Below, one piece after another: positions 57,201 through 63,071 of a stretch of 64,000 nucleotides of DNA. Position 1 is the stretch's first letter; the number at the start of each line of letters is the position of its first letter. The stretch is from Paenibacillus sp. 37 (GTDB taxonomy: Bacteria > Bacillota > Bacilli > Paenibacillales > Paenibacillaceae), in NCBI RefSeq assembly GCF_008386395.1, contig NZ_CP043762.1, positions 186,001 through 250,000 of the forward strand, given 5' to 3'. The notes below the pieces were generated by a model. That model was not told the origin of the DNA and did not search any database. It saw nothing but the letters and a program-made list of their open reading frames with translations. A program made the translations under genes and the position numbers.

Positions 57201-58705
57201 GCATCACGTAATTCATATTTGTATGTAGTCCCAGTTGGGTTTCCATTCGCTGACCATTTTACGGTTGGTGAGTTTCCTGTCTGCGTGACAGTTGCTGAAG
57301 TTGGAGTATTAGCATAGGTATAACTGCTAGTTTGAGTAGAATAATCCGTGTAAGAACCACTAGAATTTTTAGCTCTAACTTTAAAGACATAATTGGTATT
57401 AGGTGATAATCCAGTAACCGTTGCTGTATTAGCAGAACCTGCATTAATCGTTTGGTTCGTCGTGACATTGAGTAACTCATAGGTCACAGCTGACTCGTTC
57501 TCTTTTTTGTCCCAGGTGACCGTAAGACCATTGGTAGAAGTTGAACTGATTACGGGCTGACCCGGAACAACAAAACTTCTTATATTAAAATTGACTGTGT
57601 TTGCTGTAGAAACGCCACCTTTATCATCCATAACCCACACCTGTAAGGAGTGAGCGCCATCCGATAGGGTTGAAGGCAGTGTATAATTACTGCTAAATTG
57701 TTGATTAGATCCATTGGCCGTCAATGTAGAAAGAACATTTTCGGCCCCCCCATCTATAGACCACTTCACAGTCAGAAGATCACCGATATCCGTATCTTTG
57801 GTAGTACCGGCAATCTGAAGTGTTTGACCTTTGTAGTAGGATTGGTTAGCAGCTGGAGAACTTAAAGCAAATGAGGGCGGTGTATTCTGTGGGCCAATTC
57901 CCACAATGGTTGAAACTTTCCTCGATCCGCCGCTCGAAACGGTTTGTTTATCCCACCAAAACTGTGCAGCTGTGTCCCCTGCAGTAATCTGTTGTCCCAC
58001 GTAAAAAGAGGAAGGAGGACTTCCGCCTGTCAAGCTGGCGTTCCCTGGGCTCTGATAAGCTCCCATAAAAATTCGATCTGCGTTTACTACGTTATATGTG
58101 TTTGCATAAAAAGCAGTGATCTGCACCCCACCACTATAATTTCTCCAGCCATTTTGAATAACTTCAAACGGTGAAGCATCATTACCGTTCACCATAGTAT
58201 CCCAGTAAAAGGTTCCACCTAGATTTTGATTACCACTACCTCGATTGACTGCCTCTAACTCAACCTTCATGTACCCACCTTGTGATGTTGCATTAACAAT
58301 CGACACACGAAGGATGAATTCAACATTATCTTTCTGACGTGACATTTCAATGATATTGTCATTAATTCTAAAGTAATTTAAAGGCAGCGAGTTGAAATTG
58401 ATTCGTTCCCCGTTATAATCCAGGAACGTTGAAACATTCCCGGCATTGCTACCATAAAATACGTTGGTGTTTGGTAATAAAATGATACGGTAATTACCCT
58501 GATCGTTCATCTCCACTTTTACTACGGAAGATTGAACAGCTTTTAATGATGTCGTGTTGGAAACAACAGAAATAGTATCTACTGCTGCATAGGCCGCAGG
58601 TGTAAATACACCGTTTGCCACTAATGGGGGTGCAAGTAAAGCTAACGCTAGTACAACTTTAGTTGCTTTTTGTGCTGCCTCCCTAACTTTCTTTCTCTTC
58701 TTCAA
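51263..58705 (-). CDS. Giant fibronectin-III/SLH surface protein, 2480 aa
   Basis: It starts at TTG with GGGAG. Signal peptide residues 1-40 (ends AYAA). Residues about 45-270 form an N-terminal globular domain. About 275-375 is an Ig-like domain, and 380-560 are FN3 domains. About 565-860 are repeated modules with SWTN, DDLSGVQK.QYK and IYARTIDNFGN, followed by related Ig-like modules to about 1030. About 1035-2270 are fourteen or so FN3 repeats with W/YEYVV..VN..G signatures. Three SLH domains follow (about 2293-2470; FEDIDSTFNKEQ, FKDVSPEDWFAEY, FVDETKISGWAADK). It is anchored to the wall and likely an adhesin or mating-aggregation factor. It is controlled by leader L3. Confidence 0.9.
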   Translation of the reverse strand: MKKRKKVREAAQKATKVVLALALLAPPLVANGVFTPAAYAAVDTISVVSNTTSLKAVQSSVVKVEMNDQGNYRIILLPNTNVFYGSNAGNVSTFLDYNGERINFNSLPLNYFRINDNIIEMSRQKDNVEFILRVSIVNATSQGGYMKVELEAVNRGSGNQNLGGTFYWDTMVNGNDASPFEVIQNGWRNYSGGVQITAFYANTYNVVNADRIFMGAYQSPGNASLTGGSPPSSFYVGQQITAGDTAAQFWWDKQTVSSGGSRKVSTIVGIGPQNTPPSFALSSPAANQSYYKGQTLQIAGTTKDTDIGDLLTVKWSIDGGAENVLSTLTANGSNQQFSSNYTLPSTLSDGAHSLQVWVMDDKGGVSTANTVNFNIRSFVVPGQPVISSTSTNGLTVTWDKKENESAVTYELLNVTTNQTINAGSANTATVTGLSPNTNYVFKVRAKNSSGSYTDYSTQTSSYTYANTPTSATVTQTGNSPTVKWSANGNPTGTTYKYELRDADSKVVKSGTTTATTLNIPLDGVADGKYNVFVSAVNGGGIATAYTAAGQIIKDTTAPTAPEVSVAPSSWTNTSAIVTVKNGTDDLSGVQKSQYKVGSTGEWVDYKEPFEVSKEGLQDIYARTIDNFGNTSIVSSSTARIDKTAPEAPIFSLDPSSWTNKDVNVTLSPGTDNLSGVQKIQYKIGPGGEWKDYTKGFSITTEGRSEIYGRSIDNASNISVEAVVEAKIDKTGPTAPKLTLSDLEWTNKNVTFTITDGVDEGSGVAKTQYRFGATGAWVDYVAEETISAEGETEIFARTVDNVGNVGALSSALAKIDKTAPSTPQVLLSESSWTQDSVMFSINGSTDHNPIHYEYKINDTEFVKGSTGTIHDNGITTLTVRARDAVGNVGEEVVKKVFIDNLDPSISITPNTTDWTDKNIDVSITYSDVHSGVDPNQRYFKITNSAEAPVSWDSADENEKIVTIDSEGTWYVHAKVQDNAGNSVTTVTSPLRLQRLPEVPEHLKVTNVSEGTAKVSFDLPEDVLTDGYQFEIENTTTGQTWSLDYPSNEILDEALYGGNRYEYRVRAMNHVGHSDFSSTVSTLTLPLAPENVVIQKVGTDYSQASVSFDPVTSASSYRIIARDRNNQIVSDQIVHGTSAQLISGLSAGTVYSVSVIAINESGEGSSRNAGFLSLPSAPGHFASVQIEETKITLGWDTVTSATYYSLNRDGESLFEGPKLTFTDSGLESGTLYQYGLSASNETGTGETVTLNGLMTLPGKIQGLQIVNPTQHSLGLTWQAVQGADHYVIVQEGREYLTVPSEQTTAVVQDLAPGTSYSFEVFAVNESGQGSSVSASSITVPDQVQELKLDSITETSATVSWLPVPGADRYRLKIGDRSFEVAGTHLELTGLSGSNVYNYTVEAGNNSGYSDSVGGEFLTNPHSPNQVEVTETTETTISLRWETVATANSYIVSMDGQIVGTPTSAEFEVNDLIPGSKHTFTVQAINQTGESQKTAYVWMTKPSFVTNVQSSPATYKAEVNWEPVTGAIEYIIEHDDNVLYQGTETSLEITGLSDGTNYEYVIHAVNEFGVSSQNSKFGFKTLPRKPVNVNTVDIEKESLTLDLSDTQVTGADTYVIKRNGVLIAKIPSSDIRYTDKGLLPGTKYSYSIHGENTSGAGEVRTVQVTTKTEVVNENSIVVHPETNQINVTWSPVKGAVSYQILNNETGDKYSTSNLESIIPSLSAGSIYSFTITSFNVEGIESEPLTFTSLTKPTAPSTATISGITDTSLTIDLSMSAVRGAEEYIIERDGKEVGRIPLNETSFKEDGLEAGEEYTYVIKTSNKSGESVTGFALTARTVPATSSKLAEVLSVSDNSVSISWDKIQGAEGYKVYFDSELITITTEFSASVDNLISAQTYNNIRVVPFNNAGDAIAFSVKEFTTLPVIKGLIVNSKPKTTEAELSWTLPLKNEMMVIEYQGEEVYRGQETNFTLTELRAGTNEEVSFITENSQGDRSEEFTHSLLTLPAAPPTVSYTSTSNGVSLDFALSKVKGATAYIVQRGGEEIGQVTVTESVYNDENLEPGKTYKYFIRTLNDTGISEEGFALDATTLPADMTISPSIDKRDVDGVEISWEPIIGATGYNLYDDDTIITSTENTSFSLTGLRSSTKYGTYRIVPFNEVGEAKGIDVPIFETLPSGDFEVKAVGKTTNEVDFTWTLPSANEIFVLAHHGTEVYRGKDQHFTLKNLSGGTVYLMEAWTENENSDRSEVKEITARTLGFLAPSGGNFSGQPVSKPTESIKDVPADLEVVPTPPVKQVFFEDIDSTFNKEQIIFLAQQGVISGISETKFEPQRAITRAEFTALIVRLMGIESAEYKGTFKDVSPEDWFAEYIAAGIKNKVIAGMGNQVFAPHELITREQASVILANVLRGMNASGTSEQQRFVDETKISGWAADKVNYLSELGLVNGYQDGSFRPLKDLTRSEAAALIFRLMEVVHKDLENNNKKSQ

Positions 58706-58735
58706 TAGTCTCCCTACCCTTCTAACTGTAAAAAC

Positions 58736-58837
58736 AAAAAAAGCACCTCAATATTGGTGGTTAACCAATATCGAGGTGCTTCCCCGTTTCTACTATTAAG
58801 TTATTTGTATTATAAGCCATGGTCATACTGCTGTAAA
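58736..58837 (-). promoter_or_regulatory. Leader unit L3 before the giant surface protein gene
   Basis: TTTACA (58832-58837), 17 bases, TATAAT (58809-58814). The leader reads ATAACTTAATA, then GGGGAAGCACC. The terminator AGCACCTCAATATTGG / CCAATATCGAGGTGCT (58742-58780) with T7 lies 31 bases before the start codon. The ribosome binding site lies beyond the terminator. Confidence 0.85.
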
Positions 58838-58996
58838 TATATTGCCTTAAACTCATGTTGATTTTTATGAACTGAAATTGTATTAACACTTCATCTCAGT
58901 GCTTATTACATTGAAACCAACCTGATATACGATTTTAAAAAAACTAATGATGCTATGATCTTAAGGAATGAGATTGCTTTTACACAACTACCTAAG

Positions 58997-59134
58997 TCAT
59001 TTTCTTAGAAAATCGATATAAAGTTTCAAGTACTGCTTTGGCACTAATATCCGTGATGATAAATGAACACTACTAAGATGCACGGTACGAAACTCTACAT
59101 CATTTAAGTTATTTAGCAGCAGTAATGGCATCAT
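58997..59134 (-). CDS. Possible small protein, 45 aa
   Basis: ATGATG opens a frame (PLLLLNNLNDVEFRTVHLSS, then ILVPKQYLKLYIDFLRK) that overlaps the preceding 25-codon frame. GAAGG lies about 12 bases upstream. Protein-like but short. It would be the last gene of the L4 transcript. Confidence 0.35.
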   Translation of the reverse strand: MMPLLLLNNLNDVEFRTVHLSSVHLSSRILVPKQYLKLYIDFLRK

Positions 59135-59186
59135 AGAAATGAGTGCCTTCACGAGGTTTTATACAAGTAATCTTTTTCAAGGCCAC
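59109..59186 (-). CDS. Possible 25-aa peptide gene
   Basis: GTG lies nine bases after AGGAG. The 25-codon frame begins ALKKITCIKPREGTHF and ends TAA. Optimal spacing makes translation plausible, but the length gives little further evidence. It lies 42 bases after the 47-aa gene in the same transcript. Confidence 0.4.
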   Translation of the reverse strand: MALKKITCIKPREGTHFYDAITAAK

Positions 59187-59228
59187 TCATCGGATCTCCT
59201 ATAGTTCTATTTCTGTAACAATCGGTCC

Positions 59229-59372
59229 TTAGATTGCATTGGCAATACTTATGACCAACAATAATACCACTGCGAAGACAACCCCATACCCAAGTACATA
59301 CAAGGTAACTCTCGATAAAGCCTTAATCAACCGATATGAGATATAAAGAAAATTCATTAACAGATAACTCAT
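59229..59372 (-). CDS. Small membrane protein, 47 aa
   Basis: The ATG has AAAGGTAGG. The product starts MSYLLMNFLYISYRLIKALS and ends in a single transmembrane helix (VLGYGVVFAVVLLLVISIAN). It is the first gene of the L4 leader unit, 27 bases after the terminator. Its size and single helix are typical of small transfer or holin-like proteins. The function is unknown. Confidence 0.65.
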   Translation of the reverse strand: MSYLLMNFLYISYRLIKALSRVTLYVLGYGVVFAVVLLLVISIANAI

Positions 59373-59394
59373 ATGATCCTACCTTTCTTTAAAA

Positions 59395-59491
59395 ATAAGA
59401 AAACGCACCTACCCAATACGGGCAGATGCGTGCTTCGCATATATTTTATTAAGTTATCTTTTACTCTATCATCCTTCATACAGCCTATCAA
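59395..59491 (-). promoter_or_regulatory. Leader unit L4 with two exclusive hairpins
   Basis: TTGATA (59486-59491), 17 bases, TAGAGT (59463-59468). The leader contains ATAACTTAATA. ATGCG-CGCAT (59426-59440) can form a first hairpin. The same CGCAT strand can instead pair in ACGCATCTGCCC...GGGTAGGTGCGT (59403-59431), the terminator, followed by TTTTCTTATTTTT. The two structures exclude each other. Confidence 0.8.
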
Positions 59492-59578
59492 CTGAACCTT
59501 CACAAAATATTGAACAATGTTTTAATTCTCGCGCAACTTTGGGTTGTATTCAATTAAACTTCATTATTGAGTTATATG

Positions 59579-60634
59579 TCATTTCTCCAATTGTTTTCGT
59601 TCCATAAGTTGTTTGTATATGGAAGCAGATCTTCTGAGAAGATCTGAAGGTATTCCTTCTTCACTCATTGTTGTAGGAGAGTGAACTGGTAACACTTCCT
59701 CTTTTGTTTCGATTCTTTTATATTTGTCCAAAATAACTATGTCGTGAAGCAACCATAAACTTCCTGATTGTCTTAGTAATCCTAATTTCTTATATCTCTC
59801 TAGGGATCCTCGTGAGTTATCCCGGCGTATTGTTCCCTTAGGTAGACCATATTTCTTCTCAGCTTCAGATGTAGTCATCACTTCTGAAATTATTTTTTTG
59901 CACTGATCACAAATTGTGTAGTTTCCAAAAAACGTTGGAATACCGTTCTCTTTCAACCAAACATTACATTGAGAGCAACGATAAGGTAGCCGCCCACCTT
60001 TAATTCGATCTACTTTACTCTGTAAATCTTGGATTTGTGCTTGTAAGCTAAAGATTTGAGTATGCAAATCCGGGATTAAGGTTCGCATCCCTTCCATAAA
60101 TTTTTTTTGCTCTTGAAGGTGATTCAAGCGATTAATCAATTCATCGATCCAAGAATGTAGTAGGTTAGTTTTACGCCGGCCGGCTCGATAGTAGATCTCA
60201 CCTACTACCTCATGTATAAGCCAGAATTTCTCCGATTTACGTATGAGAAACTGCGATTGCAGCATTTTAAGGGGACCTTCACAATCTTGTTTTACAGTCC
60301 CGGGACTTTTAATGTCAAGATCTCGTTCCATTTCAGTAGTACCTTTCACCTGCTTAATCGTACATAAACACCTTGGACATATCAGGATGCTACCTTTGTC
60401 CCCAAGTTTAGCTGGTTCATCTTCATTCCAAATAGGCTGCTTGCATAAATGGCAGTCTATCCGAGAAAATCTGAGGTTTAGTCTTTCTTTTCTCTGCTCA
60501 AAGCTTCTAATCTCTCCTTCGATACTAAATATCTGATAGGAGGCATCCGGGAGTAAGTCATAATTATCTATAAGGGTTCCAAGTGTGGCTCGAAGATCTT
60601 TTAGGCGTTGTTCATAATCATCCATTATATGCAT
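59579..60634 (-). CDS. Duplicated zinc-ribbon/helix-turn-helix protein, 351 aa
   Basis: It starts at ATG 60634 (GGGGGAG upstream); ATG 60625 is an alternative. The protein is an internal tandem duplication. Module 1 has ribbon CHLC...CPRC and then TTEMERDLDIKSPGTVKQD...FLIRKSEKFWLIHEVV (residues about 61-150). A coiled coil (about 165-215, LQEQKKFMEG...LQAQIQDLQSKVDRIK) separates it from module 2, ribbon CSQC...CDQC and then TTSEAEKKYGLPKGTIRRDN...LLRQSGSLWLLHDIV (about 220-310). Each module looks like a zinc ribbon plus winged helix that would bind DNA or RNA. The family is not recognised. Confidence 0.75.
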   Translation of the reverse strand: MHIMDDYEQRLKDLRATLGTLIDNYDLLPDASYQIFSIEGEIRSFEQRKERLNLRFSRIDCHLCKQPIWNEDEPAKLGDKGSILICPRCLCTIKQVKGTTEMERDLDIKSPGTVKQDCEGPLKMLQSQFLIRKSEKFWLIHEVVGEIYYRAGRRKTNLLHSWIDELINRLNHLQEQKKFMEGMRTLIPDLHTQIFSLQAQIQDLQSKVDRIKGGRLPYRCSQCNVWLKENGIPTFFGNYTICDQCKKIISEVMTTSEAEKKYGLPKGTIRRDNSRGSLERYKKLGLLRQSGSLWLLHDIVILDKYKRIETKEEVLPVHSPTTMSEEGIPSDLLRRSASIYKQLMERKQLEK

Positions 60635-60904
60635 ATATCTCCCCCATCTCTAAGGTTCACTATTGCATATATTATATTCGAAAACGCACCAACTAGAAAT
60701 GAAGCAGTTAAATGATTGGCTTCTTTTACTGTTCCTTAACCGTGTTAATAACTCATCTAATAAAGCATATCGTAATTCATCTATAGTATTATGTAGTTAA
60801 TCATTAATGACATGAAAAATCGGGTTCTTCTCATTCCTTCTATATCAAATAGTTATTTTGGTATATTAGTTCCATTGCTAGTTTATAATACTGAGGTGAT
60901 TCTC
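60635..60904. other. Divergent intergenic region
   Basis: AT-rich with no gene. It contains GAAAACGCACC, like half of a leader hairpin, without the matching arm. Confidence 0.4.
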
Positions 60905-61957
60905 TTGGACATAAAAGATTACAAGGTGATTATTCTTTATATAGCTCCCTTGATTGTTGTTATCATATTTTTGGGTTTGTTGCTGCTTAAGCCTTTAAAG
61001 GTGCCAGAGGTTTGGACAGCACCTGGGAGTATTCTTTCAGTTGACCCCATTATTGATGCAAAACCAATTCGCGAAAGCGCTCAAGCCCATCCTACTAATC
61101 TTTACATGACTTATGTAAAAAAAACACAAATTAATTCTGTATGGGAGAAAATATACCTCGGGTCTGAGGGTTATACAAGAACTTCTGTTACAAAGTTCTA
61201 TGCTTCAGCTTCTGAAAGCACTAGTGACTTTACCGAAAGAGATTTGACTATTTTAGATAAAGAACTTTTACCTTATATGAAACACACTATCGTAAAGGCT
61301 GCAATGGTACATGAGGAGATTGATTTACCAGAAGAAATATCTAAGCCAGTTGTGGTTTTTCATCCAGAGAAGTTTAAAACAGGTCAAGATCTTAAGGTTG
61401 GAGATGAAATTCTATTCATAGATGATATAGAGGTCGACTCACCAGAAGATATTAATCTTTATCTAGAGGATTTTAAAATCGGAGATACCGTAAACGTAAT
61501 CGTTCATCGTGATACTAGCAACGTAGAGATTCCAGTGACTATAAAGGAACTGGATCGCCAAGGAAAAGCAACGTTAGGAGTTTATTTAAAAAACCAATTT
61601 GTTTTCAAAGGGTTATCTGTTGATGACGTTATCCATTTGGACAACAACTATTCAGGCGAGTCAGGAGGTTTCATGTTGGCATTGGGTTTAATACAGCAAC
61701 TCGATCCGAATGTCGATTTGGCTAGAGGAAGGAAGGTTGCTGGCACAGGAGGCATAACTAGGGGTGGTGATATTCAGTCAATAAGTAACCTGGATCTCAA
61801 ATTGCTTACTGCAAAGAATGAAGAAGTAGATATTTTTATCTATCCTAAATATCAAGAACAAGAGGTTGCCAAAGCAAAAAATAGCTACAATTTAGAAAAC
61901 ATTAAACTAGTAGGGGTAAGAAACTTACAAGAGGCTATAAACTACCTCAGTCAATAA
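60905..61957 (+). CDS. PDZ-Lon membrane peptidase (YlbL/SepM-like), 350 aa
   Basis: Start set at TTG 60905, behind GAGGTGATT; the upstream ATG at 60812 lacks a site. The protein has one N-terminal transmembrane helix (residues about 9-28) and an exported segment to about 145. A PDZ domain follows (KVGDEILFIDDIEVDSPEDI, about 160-215). The C-terminal Lon-type serine protease domain has catalytic Ser253 in GESGGFMLALG and Lys299 in SNLDLKLLTAK. SepM of streptococci trims a secreted pheromone; YlbL is the Bacillus relative. Peptide processing at the surface is the likely role. Confidence 0.85.
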   Translation: MDIKDYKVIILYIAPLIVVIIFLGLLLLKPLKVPEVWTAPGSILSVDPIIDAKPIRESAQAHPTNLYMTYVKKTQINSVWEKIYLGSEGYTRTSVTKFYASASESTSDFTERDLTILDKELLPYMKHTIVKAAMVHEEIDLPEEISKPVVVFHPEKFKTGQDLKVGDEILFIDDIEVDSPEDINLYLEDFKIGDTVNVIVHRDTSNVEIPVTIKELDRQGKATLGVYLKNQFVFKGLSVDDVIHLDNNYSGESGGFMLALGLIQQLDPNVDLARGRKVAGTGGITRGGDIQSISNLDLKLLTAKNEEVDIFIYPKYQEQEVAKAKNSYNLENIKLVGVRNLQEAINYLSQ

Positions 61958-62206
61958 CTGAATTGTTATAGATCCCTTTCCAAATTAAGAACGTTAATAT
62001 CAAGCTAAATAAACCGATTATCTGATATTAATTGAAACTCTGGTAAAGTGACTTACATCTGTGAGTCTGCCATGTCCGTATATAACTATAGAAATAGCCG
62101 TGACATAACTCAGTACAATTGAGAGACCTGAATGGAGTTTCTCAATTGTACAAAATAGATATTCTTAAGAAATAAAGTAGACTCTCAAGTCAAGCAAAAC
62201 CAGGAC
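61958..62206. repeat. Perfect 12-bp inverted repeat in an intergenic region
   Basis: GTACAATTGAGA (62113-62124) and TCTCAATTGTAC (62140-62151) flank a 15-base loop. There is no T tract on either strand. No gene is in this interval. Confidence 0.6.
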
Positions 62207-62347
62207 TCAACTCCCCATATTTTCTGCTTCGCCAACACCTCTTGTAATGTAACATTTGTGGCCCGTTTGAACATGGATTTCTTCTATAATCTTATTGGCA
62301 TGTGAAGAGTATTTTCTTCTCTCCCCCCATACATTAGTAAGGTTCAT
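62207..62347 (-). CDS. Small hypothetical protein, 46 aa
   Basis: The ATG has a strong CGGAGG site. The product (NLTNVWGERRKYSSHANKII, then IHVQTGHKCYITRGVGEAEN) is soluble and protein-like. It begins 33 bases after the 179-aa gene and so shares its L5 transcript. Not recognised. Confidence 0.65.
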   Translation of the reverse strand: MNLTNVWGERRKYSSHANKIIEEIHVQTGHKCYITRGVGEAENMGS

Positions 62348-62379
62348 TTATTTCCTCCGTTTTTTTCTTCCTGATGTTA

Positions 62380-62919
62380 TTACCTCTCTCGAATTTTCCC
62401 ATACAAAACCTCATCAATTTTATTCATTACCAACTGATATGGTTCTATAGCTTCAGCAATTAATTGAGAATATTTCTGAGCAGTTTGATGCCCCTTTTTG
62501 TTTCCATCGTACATCATCACATGAGATTCTATTTCTAACGCAGCGATAACTGAATGGATTATATAGAGTGACATACTAAGATACAGATCATTAGAGGTAC
62601 TATTAGTTTTGTGAATTGTTAATTCCTTATAAATAGTTGAGAATATGCTTAAATCAGACTCTTGGCTATCGTAATTATCAGTAGACCTCAACCATTCTTT
62701 AGCACAATTCACTCGATCTAAAATCATTCGGTTCCAAAATCCTAAATCATAAGAGTCTATTTTAATCCTAATGGATATATGAATACCTGGGATAAGCTTT
62801 TCTGCACGTAAATAATACATCGTATCTTGTATTGCTATTATTGACTGACTAGAGATGGATTCGATGTCTTGCTCTGCTTGATCTCGAACCTCTTGTGGGC
62901 CTCGTAATATCGGGTCCAT
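62380..62919 (-). CDS. Hypothetical protein, 179 aa
   Basis: The ATG has AAGGAG. A mainly helical soluble protein (DQAEQDIESISSQSIIAIQD, YLSMSLYIIHSVIAALEIES, YSQLIAEAIEPYQLVMNKID). No motif or membrane segment was seen. It is the first gene of leader unit L5, which suggests it belongs to the same plasmid regulon as VirD4 and the surface protein. Confidence 0.75.
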   Translation of the reverse strand: MDPILRGPQEVRDQAEQDIESISSQSIIAIQDTMYYLRAEKLIPGIHISIRIKIDSYDLGFWNRMILDRVNCAKEWLRSTDNYDSQESDLSIFSTIYKELTIHKTNSTSNDLYLSMSLYIIHSVIAALEIESHVMMYDGNKKGHQTAQKYSQLIAEAIEPYQLVMNKIDEVLYGKIRER

Positions 62920-62972
62920 GAATTCAACTCCTTAAGCCCTAAACTGAGTTAGAAACTAGTGAATGGTTAAAC

Positions 62973-63071
62973 ACAAAAAAAACGCACCTTGCCCAAGATT
63001 GGGTAGATGCGTACTTCGCATATGGATTATTTGATTCTCATAAAGATAACATTATTTAATGTGTTTCTCAA
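62973..63071 (-). promoter_or_regulatory. Leader unit L5 with two exclusive hairpins
   Basis: TTGAGA (63066-63071), 17 bases, TATCTT (63043-63048). The leader carries AATCAAATA, then ATGCGAAGTACGCAT (63007-63021), a small hairpin whose right arm is also the left arm of the terminator ACGCATCTACCC...GGGCAAGGTGCGT (62982-63012) with T8. It is closely related to L4. Confidence 0.8.
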
